DNA of 64,000 nucleotides from KACC-23026 sp963829575. GTDB taxonomy: Bacteria > Bacillota > Bacilli > Bacillales > Sporolactobacillaceae. Each line of letters starts with the position of its first letter. Positions within the stretch are counted from its first letter, which is position 1. A program made the translations under genes and the position numbers. The stretch spans positions 248,001 through 312,000 of the forward strand of contig CAWHJF010000016.1 in NCBI GenBank assembly GCA_963829575.1, given 5' to 3'. Below the pieces are notes generated by a model that did not search any database, had not been told where the DNA came from, and saw nothing but the letters and a program-made list of their open reading frames with translations. Below are positions 26,972 through 36,588 of this stretch, piece by piece.

Positions 26972-27016
26972 AAGGGGCATCTCTAGTGAACCACTGCATT
27001 CACTAGAGATGCCCCT
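26972..27016. terminator. Bidirectional terminator between ytvI and fxsA
   Basis: A 19-bp stem (AAGGGGCATCTCTAGTGAA and its complement) with a short loop between the convergent genes. T-runs on both sides are modest. Confidence 0.85.
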
Positions 27017-27029
27017 TGATTTTTTGAAA

Positions 27030-27422
27030 TTATCGTCTGTAATGAAAACTAAATTGGCCGTTTGAGAGACGATTTTTCAACCAGCGTCTCACGCGCCGAA
27101 CCAACCGTTTACGAACGGAAGGCAGGAGCAAAACGAGGCCTATTGCATCGGTCAAATAGCCGGGTGTAATTAAAAGCAAGCCGCCACAAAGGACACATAT
27201 CCCTTCAATCAACGCTTCCCCAGGCAGTCTGCCCATTTTCAACTGTTCTTGTGCTTGTCGCCAAACCTGAAGCCCTTCCCGCTTAGCTAACCTAGCCCCG
27301 AAAAATCCTGTAAGAAGGACGATTAGTATGGTAGGGAGGATTCCAATATACTTTCCAGCCAGCACAAACAACCCAATCTCGATCACTGGGATCATAACAA
27401 AAAGAGGAAAGAGATATCTCAT
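27030..27422 (-). CDS. fxsA: FxsA-family membrane protein
   Basis: 130-aa inner-membrane protein of the FxsA family. It has hydrophobic segments at about residues 3-20, 27-45 and 75-100 and a very basic C-terminal tail (RKRLVRRVRRWLKNR). In E. coli, FxsA relieves exclusion of phage T7; the role in Bacillus is unknown. The ATG at 27422 overlaps the thioesterase stop (ATGA), which fixes it; the frame is open further upstream inside the other gene. Confidence 0.9.
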   Translation of the reverse strand: MRYLFPLFVMIPVIEIGLFVLAGKYIGILPTILIVLLTGFFGARLAKREGLQVWRQAQEQLKMGRLPGEALIEGICVLCGGLLLITPGYLTDAIGLVLLLPSVRKRLVRRVRRWLKNRLSNGQFSFHYRR

Positions 27423-27847
27423 AATGTGCCCTGCTCTTTGAACACTAGTTCGATTCTTTCGTGCAACGCGGGCCATTTCTTCTGCAATTTGACTGGTTTC
27501 ATATCGGTAGTGGTCCAACAGTGCTCAGTGACCCCTTCCGCTATCGCAACGCCATCTAATTCACGAATCGCTTTATACTTAAAATGAATACGAACACCAT
27601 TATAGGACTCGACTGAAGTCAAGATGGTGATCAGATCTTCGTATTTTGCCGGTGTTTGATACTTGGTATGAACGCCAATGACTGGAAGATAAAAGCCTAC
27701 TTTTTCAATTTCTCCATAAGTAAACCCAACATGCTTAATAAAATCGGTTCGCCCCACTTCAAACCAGTTCACGTATTGACTGTGATGGACAATCCCCATT
27801 TGATCCGTCTCGGAATAACGAACACGAATTCTCGTAGACGTTTCCAT
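27419..27847 (-). CDS. Acyl-CoA thioesterase of the 4HBT (YbgC-like) family
   Basis: 142-aa hotdog-fold thioesterase. The family signature with the catalytic Asp is at residues 9-27: RYSETDQMGIVHHSQYVNWFE. This region resembles 4-hydroxybenzoyl-CoA thioesterase and YbgC. It presumably hydrolyses short or medium acyl-CoA; the true substrate is not determinable. Coupled to fxsA downstream, and 116 bases beyond the end of pyk. Confidence 0.88.
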   Translation of the reverse strand: METSTRIRVRYSETDQMGIVHHSQYVNWFEVGRTDFIKHVGFTYGEIEKVGFYLPVIGVHTKYQTPAKYEDLITILTSVESYNGVRIHFKYKAIRELDGVAIAEGVTEHCWTTTDMKPVKLQKKWPALHERIELVFKEQGTL

Positions 27848-27910
27848 GATGCACTCACTCCTTTTAAAAGAGTTGTTACTAGAAAAATAATAATCAGAAC
27901 AAAAATGAAT

Positions 27911-27946
27911 AAGGAGAAGGTTATCCCTTCTCCTTATTATAGCATT
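27911..27946 (-). terminator. Terminator of pfkA-pyk
   Basis: Minus strand AAGGAGAAGG/CCTTCTCCTT hairpin just past the pyk stop, followed by ATTCATTTTT. It lies before the thioesterase gene's unlinked 5' region on the same strand. Confidence 0.75.
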
Positions 27947-27963
27947 CTTCTATTAATTAAAGC

Positions 27964-29718
27964 TTATAGGACTTTAGCGTGACCGTTGTAAATATTTCCA
28001 CGCTCGGCATCTACTGTGATCACTTGATCGGTTTGCAGTGTCTTACAAGCGTTAGAGACACCCACGATAACTGGGATATCCAGGTTGATGCCTACGATTG
28101 CAGCATGAGAGGTCAAACCACCCTCTTCTGTGATGACCGCTTTGGCACGTTCCATAGCTGGAGTGAAGTCTTTATCCGTTCCTGTCGTTACAAGAATCGC
28201 ACCATCAGGCATCTTTTCAATAGCTTCCTTTGGATCATTCGTGACAAAAACCGTACCATTTGCCGACTTTTTGCCGATCCCTTGGCCTTTCGCTAATACT
28301 TCTCCGACCACATGAATTTTCATGAGGTTTGTTGTTCCCGATTCACCAACCGGTACACCAGCCGTAATAACGACAAGGTCACCATGTTTGACATAACCGG
28401 ATTGAACTGCCGCATCCACTGAGGAATCGAGCATCTCATCGGTCGTCTCAGCAAGTCTTCCTAATTGTGGGAACACACCCCAGACAAGCGCAAGATGACG
28501 AAGCACCTGTTCAGAGCTTGTAACCGCCACAATATTGGCTTTAGGACGGTATTTTGCCACAACAAATGCGGTATGTCCGCTTACTGTTGATGTGATAATG
28601 GAAGACACATTTAAATTAATAGCTGTATGAGCAACAGCTTGTCCAATGGAATCCGTGATCGACGTGTTATTCATCTTACTACGTAAGCTTAACATCTGTT
28701 GATAATCGAGAGAGGTTTCCGTTCTCTCAGCAATCCGTGCCATTGTTTCAACCGCTTCAACTGGATAATCTCCCGCTGCTGTTTCACCAGATAACATAAT
28801 CGCGTCTGTGCCATCAAAAATGGCGTTTGCAACGTCACTCGCTTCCGCACGGGTTGGACGTGGATTACGCTGCATGGAATCAAGCATTTGAGTAGCCGTA
28901 ATAACCGGTTTACCAAGTGCATTACATTTTTTGATCAACATTTTTTGTACAAGCGGGACTTCTTCGGCTGGGATTTCCACTCCGAGGTCACCACGCGCGA
29001 CCATTAAACCATCTGAAACCTCAAGAATTTCATCGATGTTATCGACCCCTTCTTGGTTTTCAATCTTAGGGATGATCATAATGTGCTCGCCGCCGTTTTT
29101 CTCGAGAAGCTCACGAATTTGCAAGACATCAGAGGCACGACGTACAAAAGACGCGGCAATAAAATCAATGCCTTGTTCCACACCAAATAGAATGTCATTC
29201 GTATCTTTTTCGGTGATTCCAGGCAAATTGACACTGACGCCTGGCACGTTAACACCTTTTTTGCTTTTAAGATCACCTGAGTTCATGACTTCTGTTTTGA
29301 TTTCATTGCCATCGGTTGAGAGGACTTTCAAACCGATTAAGCCATCATCTAAAAGAATGACAGAACCAGGATGGACGTCATTCGCAAGTTCTGAATATGT
29401 CACTGAAATGCGTTCCTCTGTCCCTTGAACAGGTTCCATACTCACGATTAATTCTTGGCCCTTCTCTAAGTGCACCACTTTTGTAGCCATGTCACCGGTC
29501 CGAATTTCAGGTCCTTTTGTATCGAGTAAAATCCCAACGTTCTTACCAGTCTTCTCTGAGGCAATCCGAAGATTTTTGATTCGGTTTCCATGCTCTTCAA
29601 AATCACCATGCGAAAAATTAAGCCGGGCAACGTTCATGCCTGCTTGCATTAACTGTTCAAGTTTTTCCACACTTTCACTAACCGGTCCGATTGTACACAC
29701 AATTTTAGTCTTTCTCAT
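27964..29718 (-). CDS. pyk: Pyruvate kinase with C-terminal PEP-utiliser-type domain
   Basis: Glycolytic enzyme making ATP and pyruvate from phosphoenolpyruvate. 584 aa. The catalytic barrel has MNVARLNFSHGDFEEH, the Lys/metal site IIPKIENQEGVDNIDEILEVSDGLMVARGDLG, TATQMLDSM and the K-dependent signature. The allosteric C domain ends near residue 470. The extra domain (about 490-584) contains the EI-like motif EEGGLTSHAAIVGI, whose Thr-Ser-His matches the phosphohistidine site of PEP synthase and EI. This extension is normal for Bacillaceae and has no settled function. Confidence 0.97.
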   Translation of the reverse strand: MRKTKIVCTIGPVSESVEKLEQLMQAGMNVARLNFSHGDFEEHGNRIKNLRIASEKTGKNVGILLDTKGPEIRTGDMATKVVHLEKGQELIVSMEPVQGTEERISVTYSELANDVHPGSVILLDDGLIGLKVLSTDGNEIKTEVMNSGDLKSKKGVNVPGVSVNLPGITEKDTNDILFGVEQGIDFIAASFVRRASDVLQIRELLEKNGGEHIMIIPKIENQEGVDNIDEILEVSDGLMVARGDLGVEIPAEEVPLVQKMLIKKCNALGKPVITATQMLDSMQRNPRPTRAEASDVANAIFDGTDAIMLSGETAAGDYPVEAVETMARIAERTETSLDYQQMLSLRSKMNNTSITDSIGQAVAHTAINLNVSSIITSTVSGHTAFVVAKYRPKANIVAVTSSEQVLRHLALVWGVFPQLGRLAETTDEMLDSSVDAAVQSGYVKHGDLVVITAGVPVGESGTTNLMKIHVVGEVLAKGQGIGKKSANGTVFVTNDPKEAIEKMPDGAILVTTGTDKDFTPAMERAKAVITEEGGLTSHAAIVGINLDIPVIVGVSNACKTLQTDQVITVDAERGNIYNGHAKVL

Positions 29719-29735
29719 TTAGACGATTCCTCCTG

Positions 29736-30695
29736 TTAAATTGAGAGTTCCTTCGCAAGTTGCACAAGTTTTTGATCAAGTGCGTGATGGTTAGTCAGAA
29801 TCTCACCAATGTCATGGTTTACCACAACGTTGTTTTCGACCCCCACCATGCGATCGGATTTCCCCTGTAATAAAAGATCAACGGCTTCAGCACCCAAACG
29901 GCTAGCCAGCACACGGTCAAAAGCAGTTGGCGATCCACCGCGTTGAATATGACCAAGAACCGTCACACGCGTTTCAATTTCAGCTTTTTCTTTTAGGGAC
30001 TTCGCGACGTCATTAGCCGATCCGACCCCTTCTGCTACGACGATAATGCTATGCTTTTTACCTCTAGCATGCCCTTGTTGGACGCGCTCAATGACGCTTT
30101 CTATGTCCTGCTTAGATTCTGGAATAATAATCGATTCCGCACCTCCAGCAAGCCCTGCCCAAATCGCCAAGTCCCCCGCATCACGTCCCATGACTTCAAT
30201 TATAAAAGTGCGTTCATGGGAGGTTGCCGTATCACGAATTTTATCAATGGCATCGATTACAGTATTAAGTGCTGTATCGAATCCGATTGTAAAATCCGTA
30301 CCCGGAATGTCATTGTCAATCGTTCCCGGCACCCCAATCGTCGGATAACCTAAAGCGGTTAACTTTTGGGCCCCTCTAAAGGAACCATCACCGCCAACGA
30401 CTACAAGCGCTTCGATACCAAATTTCTTAAGCTGCCCAATCGCTTTTTGGCGACCTTCTTCCGTTTTGAATTCTTCAGAACGTGCACTATGTAACATGGT
30501 ACCACCGCGTTGAATGATATCTCCAACAGACCCAAGTTCAAGTTTCTTTATATTACCTGCAATTAAGCCTGTATATCCTTGGTAAACGCCATAGACTTCA
30601 AGCCCATGATACATTCCTTTTCGAACCACAGCTCGAATCGCGGCATTCATCCCTGGAGAATCCCCACCGCTCGTTAGGACACCTATACGCTTCAT
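29736..30695 (-). CDS. pfkA: 6-phosphofructokinase
   Basis: ATP-dependent PFK-1, 319 aa. The ATP site is MKRIGVLTSGGDSPGMNAAIRA with VVGGDGSFRGAQ; the substrate/catalytic segment is PGTIDNDIPGTDFTIGFDTAL (catalytic Asp within TIDND); the PEP/ADP effector region has EVMGRDAGDLAIWAGLAGGAESIIIPE. Full length, all key residues present. It precedes pyk by 17 bases, so the committed and final steps of glycolysis are co-expressed. Confidence 0.98.
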   Translation of the reverse strand: MKRIGVLTSGGDSPGMNAAIRAVVRKGMYHGLEVYGVYQGYTGLIAGNIKKLELGSVGDIIQRGGTMLHSARSEEFKTEEGRQKAIGQLKKFGIEALVVVGGDGSFRGAQKLTALGYPTIGVPGTIDNDIPGTDFTIGFDTALNTVIDAIDKIRDTATSHERTFIIEVMGRDAGDLAIWAGLAGGAESIIIPESKQDIESVIERVQQGHARGKKHSIIVVAEGVGSANDVAKSLKEKAEIETRVTVLGHIQRGGSPTAFDRVLASRLGAEAVDLLLQGKSDRMVGVENNVVVNHDIGEILTNHHALDQKLVQLAKELSI

Positions 30696-30780
30696 GAAAG
30701 GTCACTCCCTAAATTAATAAAAGTCCAAAGCTACTCATTAAATAAAACTATATAAAAGATCCTCTATTAATTTAAACATA

Positions 30781-30819
30781 TAAAAAGCGTGTTTTCTATA
30801 TGATTTATAGAAAACACGC
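30781..30819 (-). terminator. Terminator of accDA
   Basis: Minus strand GCGTGTTTTCTATA...TATAGAAAACACGC, a 14-bp stem followed by TTTTTA. Strong intrinsic terminator right after accA. Confidence 0.93.
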
Positions 30820-30824
30820 AGAGA

Positions 30825-31796
30825 TTATTTGATGGAATCGCTTTCAACTCGATAGGTTCCCATATTGCGGTACTTTTCATGTCTTTGTTTCACCAAGTCC
30901 TTTTTTGAAAAAGAACTTAAATCCTTAAGGTGTTTTTGCAAAGAGCGATCAATGATCTCGGCTTGTTCTTTTAAATTGTTATGAGCTCCGCCTGTAATTT
31001 CTTGAATTACCTCATCTATGATTCCCAGCTCAAGTAAATCAGGCGCAGTAATTTTCATGGTCTTAGCGGCTCGTTCTGCTTGGCCGGAATCTTTCCATAG
31101 TAAGGCAGCTGCGCCCTCTGGAGAAATAACCGAATACCAAGAATTCTCGAGCATTAACAAACGATTTCCCACGCCAATCGCGAGAGCCCCACCGCTTGCA
31201 CCTTCACCAATAACCACACAAATAATCGGAACCTTAAGTCCGGCCATTTCAAACAAATTACGCGCAATCGCTTCACCCTGCCCGCGTTCTTCGGCCGCTT
31301 TTCCAGGAAAAGCTCCTTTAGTATCAATAAATGTAATAACCGGACGATTAAACTTCTCCGCCTGTTTCATCAGGCGCAACGCTTTTCGATAGCCTTCCGG
31401 ATGGGGCATCCCAAAATTCCGGCGTAAATTTTCCTTTGTATCACGGCCTCTTTGCTCCCCAACTATAGTAACTGGACGCCCATGAAAATTGGCAATTCCC
31501 GCCACAATGGCTTCATCATCGCCAAACACGCGATCGCCATGCAATTCCATAAAATCGGTAAACAGGTGAGGAATATAATCTAACGTTGTAGGACGGTTTA
31601 TATGGCGAGCAAGTTGAACCCGATCCCAAGGAGACATATTGCCATAGGTTTCCTTCTCCAATGCTTGCAAGCGCTCTTGTAGGCTCTTAAGCTCATCCGA
31701 AAGATCAATATCTTTTGAAGCCATAAAATCTTGAAGTTCTTTAATTTTTGCTCTCAACTCGATAATTGGCTTTTCAAAATCTAATCCTGGAACCAC
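30825..31796 (-). CDS. accA: Acetyl-CoA carboxylase carboxyltransferase subunit alpha
   Basis: Alpha part of the carboxyltransferase that moves CO2 from biotin to acetyl-CoA, making malonyl-CoA for fatty acids. 323 aa, with the coiled N-terminus (about 1-55) and the crotonase-fold core with GDRVFGDDEAIVAGIA, FIDTKGAFPGKAAEERGQGEAIARNL and GEGASGGALAIGVG. The start is a GTG 7 bases after AGGTG, and the gene overlaps accD by 16 bases, so translation is probably coupled to keep the 1:1 ratio. Confidence 0.98.
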   Translation of the reverse strand: MVPGLDFEKPIIELRAKIKELQDFMASKDIDLSDELKSLQERLQALEKETYGNMSPWDRVQLARHINRPTTLDYIPHLFTDFMELHGDRVFGDDEAIVAGIANFHGRPVTIVGEQRGRDTKENLRRNFGMPHPEGYRKALRLMKQAEKFNRPVITFIDTKGAFPGKAAEERGQGEAIARNLFEMAGLKVPIICVVIGEGASGGALAIGVGNRLLMLENSWYSVISPEGAAALLWKDSGQAERAAKTMKITAPDLLELGIIDEVIQEITGGAHNNLKEQAEIIDRSLQKHLKDLSSFSKKDLVKQRHEKYRNMGTYRVESDSIK

Positions 31797-32653
31797 GCTT
31801 CTTCACCTCGCTTGTAATGAATGGATAGAATGGTCACTAATTTCTCACGCAAGTCATCCCTTGGAATGACGCGATCCAATTGGCCATGTTTCATTAAAAA
31901 TTCTGCTGTTTGGAAATCATCCGGGAGGTCCTCACGAATCGTTTGCTCAATTATGCGTCGACCTGCAAACCCAATAAGAGCCCCCGGCTCCGCAAAGTTA
32001 TAGTCTCCTAAAGACGCGAAGCTTGCGGTTACGCCGCCTGTTGTCGGATGGGTCATCACCGTAATGAACAATCCACCGCTCTGACTAAACAAGTTAAGCA
32101 TACTGCTTGTTTTGGCCATTTGCATCAAGCTCAAAGAGCCTTCCTGCATCCGCGCTCCTCCACTTGCTGTAAAAATAATCAGAGGCAAATTTTCATCAAG
32201 TGCGCGTTCAATCGCCCGGGTTATTTTCTCCCCGACAACAGACCCCATGCTCCCCATTCGATAACGAGAGTCCATGACAGCCACAACCGTTTCATACCCT
32301 TCAATCAAACCTTTTCCTGTTACGACCGCTTCGTTGATTCCGGTTTTGGCGCGATCCTTCTCCAACTTGTCTTCATAATCAGGAAAATTCAAAGGATTAA
32401 CCGATGCCATCCCTTGGTCAAATTCTTCAAACGTGTCTGGATCAAAAAGACTCTCAATCCGTTCTCCCGATGTCATTGGATAATGATACCCGCAAGATTG
32501 ACAGATTAACAAATGCTTTTTGAGTTCCTTGGTATACATGATTTTATTACAGCTTGGACATTTTTTCATCAAGCCTTCAGGAACATCTTGCTTGACACCA
32601 GTTGAAGGAACTGTGACATATTGCTTTTTCTTATTAAAGAAATTGTTCAACAC
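31781..32653 (-). CDS. accD: Acetyl-CoA carboxylase carboxyltransferase subunit beta
   Basis: Beta part of the carboxyltransferase, 290 aa. The N-terminal zinc ribbon is CPSCNKIMYTKELKKHLLICQSCGYH (four Cys). The core shows FTASGGARMQEGSLSLMQMAKT and THPTTGGVTASFASLGDYNFAEPGALIGFAG. First gene of accDA. Its 5' region has an unusual two-tier hairpin (32777-32860), about 125 bases before the start. In other bacteria, carboxyltransferase binds its own mRNA through this zinc ribbon; whether that applies here is unknown. Confidence 0.98.
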   Translation of the reverse strand: MLNNFFNKKKQYVTVPSTGVKQDVPEGLMKKCPSCNKIMYTKELKKHLLICQSCGYHYPMTSGERIESLFDPDTFEEFDQGMASVNPLNFPDYEDKLEKDRAKTGINEAVVTGKGLIEGYETVVAVMDSRYRMGSMGSVVGEKITRAIERALDENLPLIIFTASGGARMQEGSLSLMQMAKTSSMLNLFSQSGGLFITVMTHPTTGGVTASFASLGDYNFAEPGALIGFAGRRIIEQTIREDLPDDFQTAEFLMKHGQLDRVIPRDDLREKLVTILSIHYKRGEEAWFQD

Positions 32654-32776
32654 GTATTACTCACCTACTTCATCCAGTCTACCAAAAGTCTGGCAATCCA
32701 AATTATAAACTTATCCTTGCACTTAAATGGTTCTCTTAAACGAAAGACACCTTTATCCAACTTACTAATTTTATTA

Positions 32777-32860
32777 GAAAAGATTAGAATACGTCAACTG
32801 GTAACCGGAAGAATGTGAAGAAGTTGACTCACTTCGCCCTTCTAACCGACTAATCTTTTC
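32777..32860 (-). other. Two-tier hairpin in the accDA leader
   Basis: An 11-bp perfect outer stem (GAAAAGATTAG at 32777-32787 with CTAATCTTTTC at 32850-32860) encloses an inner GTCAACT/AGTTGAC stem (32793-32799 with 32822-32828). It lies in the 378-base gap between dnaE and accD. No known riboswitch motif was recognised and no U-tract follows directly, so it does not look like a plain terminator. Confidence 0.6.
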
Positions 32861-32993
32861 CAGTTTTCTTCTAAAAAGTTTGCGAGCGCATAAACCGCTA
32901 CAAACCATCATCTCTTCATTAATATGTGTCTCATGGACAACTCATGCCCCTCGAAAACCGTAACACTAATACCACTCGTCAGTACTTCTTTTA

Positions 32994-33022
32994 ATTATAA
33001 CAAACTCTTTCATAGGAGAAAA
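32994..33022 (-). promoter_or_regulatory. Probable promoter of accDA
   Basis: Minus strand TATAAT (32999-32994), with a weak -35 (TTTCTC, 33022-33017) at 17 bases. It starts only 10 bases after the dnaE stop. This would give an untranslated leader of about 330 bases. Moderate support, from the -10 only. Confidence 0.4.
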
Positions 33023-33031
33023 ACAACCGGT

Positions 33032-36000
33032 TTACTTTAAGGCGACATTGTCTGGTCCAAGGAGAGTCTTTAGCTCATTCAGAGCACTCGAATCAATGGC
33101 GGTGTCATATTCTTCTGGCAAGGCCACCGTTTCTTTTCGGTCCTCGTAATAAATATACACGGAATGCGAGCCCGGATGATTCAAAAGCCAATCTTTCATC
33201 TTTTGTAGGCGTTCTGTATTTTGTGTATGCACCCGCAAATAGAGACTTGCCGGCTTAGAATTTGATGTCTCCTTTTTCTCTTGTTTGGCCATTTGAGAAG
33301 AAAGAGATTGCAAAGGAATGAGCCGGTCAACGACGAATTGTAACTCTAGATCTCCCTTTTTGGGTTCAAAACGTCCTTCCATAAATAAGAGGTTGCCCTC
33401 TTCCAAAAGCGAACGGTTTGACTCAAATAAAGTTGGGAAGACGACCGCTTCAGACACATCGGACGAATCTGAAATCCTGACAAACGCCATTTGCTGACCT
33501 TTTTTGGTTTTGATCACTTTAACAGACTCTAATAAAACTGCTATTCTTGATTTAGGATCCCCTTTGCCCTTAAGAATTGTCTGAGCTCCCCATGCCATAG
33601 CCGTCTCTGTATAAGGGGTTGTCGGATGCCCACTTACATAATGGCCAAGGACTTCTTTTTCCATTGCCAGGAGCTCATTAAAGGTAAAGGGCGGCACATC
33701 ACCCAGTTCCATTTGAACCTCTTCTTCTACCAAACGTGTTTGTCCGACCCTCTGATCCCGAATATAGGCTTCCGCTTGATCCAGTACGTGATCAAGCCCG
33801 GCAAGCATTGGGGCTCGGTCATGCCCAAATTCATCCATTGCCCCAGACATAATCAGGGATTCAATCGTCCGCCGCGTGACTTTCTTAGGATTGACCCGTC
33901 GACAAAAGTCTAGGAGATTTTTGAAAGGTTGAGCTTCCCTTGCCTCAAGTATGTCCCTGACAGCTGGAATACCTATGTGTTTAATAGCCGTTAATCCAAA
34001 TCGTACCCCTTTTGAGTCGGTTGAAAAATCGGCTTGACTTTGGTTAATGGAGGGGGGAAGAAGCGCTAAGCCCTGGCTATTTAGTAGAGTTTTATACTCG
34101 GAAAGCTTCTCTGGGTGATGCCCAACACTCGTTAAAAGCGCCGTAATAAAGGGTGCAGGAAAATGCGCTTTTAAGTAGGCGAGGCGATACGCAATCACGC
34201 CGTATGCCACGGCATGAGATCGGTTAAAGCCATAATCCGCAAACCGGACAATCCAATCATAGACTTTCTTGGCGAGTTCGATCGAATAGCCTTTTTGCTT
34301 AGCGCCTTTGATAAAGTGAGCCTGCTCTTCCTCTAGAATATCTCGTTTCTTTTTGGAAACCGCTCTCCGCAAAAGATCGGCTTCTCCCAACGAAAAACCA
34401 GCCATAATCGACGCAATCTGCATGATTTGTTCCTGATACACAATGACACCATAAGTCGGTTTTAAAATAGGTTCAAGATCCGGATGAAGGACATCGATCG
34501 GCCTATTCCCATGCTTCCCATCAATATAAGCCGGGATATTCTGCATCGGACCTGGTCGATAGAGGGCACAAACAGCAACAATGTCTTCAAAAGAAGTTGG
34601 TCTAAGTCGTTTTAGCACATCCCGCATACCAGACGACTCCAATTGAAAGACCCCATCTGTGTCACCTTTTGAGAGCATCTCAAATGTTTTCGAATCCTCT
34701 TCTGGAATCTGGTTAAGTTGTGGACGGGGAGATCCTGCCTTCTCAATTAGGGCTAAAATCTGTTCAATCAAGGTTAAATTACGAAGCCCAAGAAAATCCA
34801 TTTTGATCAGGCCTAAAGATTCGACGGTCTCCATTGGAAACTGGGTTACCGCAAGTCCTTCTCGACCTTTTTGAAGCGGGATAAGGTCTGTTAGTGGGAA
34901 GCCGTTTATGATGACGCCCGCAGCATGAACAGACGTATGACGTGGTAATCCCTCAATGACCTTGGCAAGAGCAAACAGCGTCTTGTAAGACGCCTGTTCC
35001 TGAACCATTTGTCGAAAGCGATTGGAGGTTTGAAACGCGTTCTCCAATGTCACACCGTGCTGGTTGGGAATCTGAGCAATGAGACGATCCAGATCTCGCG
35101 GTTTCATCGAAAGAACACGCCCTAGATCCCTCAATGCTGCTTTGGTGGACAACGTGCCAAACGTCCCGATTTGAGCCACATGGGTCGCTCCGTAACGCGT
35201 CTTGACATAGTGTAAAACCTCATCACGACGAACGTCTGGAAAATCAATATCAATATCTGGGAGACTCACGCGTTCTGGGTTTAAAAAACGTTCAAAAAGA
35301 AGTTGGTATTTGAGTGGGTCCACGTCCGTAATGCCCAAAACGTACGCAACAAGAGAACCTGCTGCTGAACCCCGACCTGGTCCGGGTTCAATGCCGTTTT
35401 TTCTCGCAAAACGGATCACATCCCAGATGACCAGAAAATAATCATCAAACCCCATTTTGTGTATGATGGTGAGTTCATAATTCAACCGATCCATCGCCTT
35501 GTCCCAATCGGTTGGATTCCTTTTTTCCAATCCTTTTTCACAGAGCGACCGGAGAAACCTTTCAGAAGATTCTCCATTTGGAATGGGATACTTAGGTAAA
35601 TACGTTTGGTCAAAATCAAAGGTGACCTCACAGGCTTGAGCTAACTGAGTAGTTCGAGCAAGCGCCTCCCGATCTTCAGGAAACCAGGCTTCCACTTCAT
35701 TTTGGGATAAAAAACGAAGCGCCCCGCCCTTAGTCTCCATTTCGTTTGGCGTTTCAAGTATTTCGCCGTCTCGTATGGCTCGCAAGGCTAGTCGAGCAAA
35801 CGCTTCTTCTTTTTTTAAGTAATGGATATCATGCGTCACGACAGTCTCAATTCCAAGTGTACGTGCTAATTCTCGCTGTACATTCAGACGCCGCTCATCA
35901 AGCGCTTGTCCATTTCGTTGCAGCTCCACATATAAATCTGAGCCAAAGACCTTTTTTAGGAACTGGCCAAGTTCATGCGCCGCTGTCGCTCTCCCTTTTA

Positions 36001-36430
36001 ATAGCGACTGTTCCATTTCGCCATGTAACCCTCCTGATAGACAGATCAGATCTTCTGAAAAAGTTGAGAGCATGTCCCAGTCCATATGAGCGTCCGTTGC
36101 AAATTGCAGGCGAGTGCTGATCTGAATCAGGTTACGATAGCCAACATTTGATTTAGCCAAAAGCGTCAATTGAGCATATGTCGACGAACGCTTACCTTTG
36201 GTTGGGGACGGGTCATGCATTTGATAACGGACAACCATCCCAATGATCGGACGGATCCCAAATTTCTGACACGCTTTATAAAAGGGAACCACCCCGTACA
36301 AGACGTTTGTATCTGTAATGGCTAAAGACGTCATCCCTAAATCTTTTGCTCGCTCAACAAGCGGGTCAATTCGACAGGTCGAATCTAATAAACTATATTC
36401 ACTATGCACATGCAAATGCGTAAAGGTCAT
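33032..36430 (-). CDS. dnaE: DNA polymerase III subunit alpha, DnaE type
   Basis: Replicative polymerase of the DnaE class, which in low-GC Gram-positives extends RNA primers before PolC takes over. About 1132 aa. The N-terminal PHP domain has THLHVHSEYSLLDST; the polymerase core has GPGRGSAAGSLVAYVLGI and the catalytic acids in SLPDIDIDFPDVRRDEV. Fingers and (HhH)2 regions follow, then a C-terminal OB fold (about 960-1060). No 3'-5' exonuclease is embedded. The ATG at 36430 is preferred over that at 36436 by spacing from AAAGGA; both are possible. Confidence 0.95.
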   Translation of the reverse strand: MTFTHLHVHSEYSLLDSTCRIDPLVERAKDLGMTSLAITDTNVLYGVVPFYKACQKFGIRPIIGMVVRYQMHDPSPTKGKRSSTYAQLTLLAKSNVGYRNLIQISTRLQFATDAHMDWDMLSTFSEDLICLSGGLHGEMEQSLLKGRATAAHELGQFLKKVFGSDLYVELQRNGQALDERRLNVQRELARTLGIETVVTHDIHYLKKEEAFARLALRAIRDGEILETPNEMETKGGALRFLSQNEVEAWFPEDREALARTTQLAQACEVTFDFDQTYLPKYPIPNGESSERFLRSLCEKGLEKRNPTDWDKAMDRLNYELTIIHKMGFDDYFLVIWDVIRFARKNGIEPGPGRGSAAGSLVAYVLGITDVDPLKYQLLFERFLNPERVSLPDIDIDFPDVRRDEVLHYVKTRYGATHVAQIGTFGTLSTKAALRDLGRVLSMKPRDLDRLIAQIPNQHGVTLENAFQTSNRFRQMVQEQASYKTLFALAKVIEGLPRHTSVHAAGVIINGFPLTDLIPLQKGREGLAVTQFPMETVESLGLIKMDFLGLRNLTLIEQILALIEKAGSPRPQLNQIPEEDSKTFEMLSKGDTDGVFQLESSGMRDVLKRLRPTSFEDIVAVCALYRPGPMQNIPAYIDGKHGNRPIDVLHPDLEPILKPTYGVIVYQEQIMQIASIMAGFSLGEADLLRRAVSKKKRDILEEEQAHFIKGAKQKGYSIELAKKVYDWIVRFADYGFNRSHAVAYGVIAYRLAYLKAHFPAPFITALLTSVGHHPEKLSEYKTLLNSQGLALLPPSINQSQADFSTDSKGVRFGLTAIKHIGIPAVRDILEAREAQPFKNLLDFCRRVNPKKVTRRTIESLIMSGAMDEFGHDRAPMLAGLDHVLDQAEAYIRDQRVGQTRLVEEEVQMELGDVPPFTFNELLAMEKEVLGHYVSGHPTTPYTETAMAWGAQTILKGKGDPKSRIAVLLESVKVIKTKKGQQMAFVRISDSSDVSEAVVFPTLFESNRSLLEEGNLLFMEGRFEPKKGDLELQFVVDRLIPLQSLSSQMAKQEKKETSNSKPASLYLRVHTQNTERLQKMKDWLLNHPGSHSVYIYYEDRKETVALPEEYDTAIDSSALNELKTLLGPDNVALK

Positions 36431-36588
36431 CCTCATCCCGTCCTTTGGGCCATTCATCACCGTTTTATCATACTACTATTATATTGAATTCCTCTATTTT
36501 TTGAAAATGGACATACCCTGAATTCCCACCCATATATTATTAATAATACTATTTTTATGGAGACTTAAGTTCAGGAAGGTGTCAGCTT

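Noticed and set aside
27030..27422. fxsA as part of an anti-phage system
   Set aside because: FxsA affects phage exclusion in E. coli, but here it is in a housekeeping context with no defence genes nearby.
27964..29718. Pyruvate kinase fusion to an EI-like domain as a novelty
   Set aside because: This C-terminal extension is standard in Bacillaceae pyruvate kinases.
32960..33000. FapR operator in front of accDA
   Set aside because: Only about half the positions of the ATTAGTACC-type consensus fit.
36500..36545. Sigma-E promoter of ytrHI as a separate feature
   Set aside because: The -10-like CATATATT is reasonable but the -35 and spacing are weak, so it is mentioned only under ytrH.
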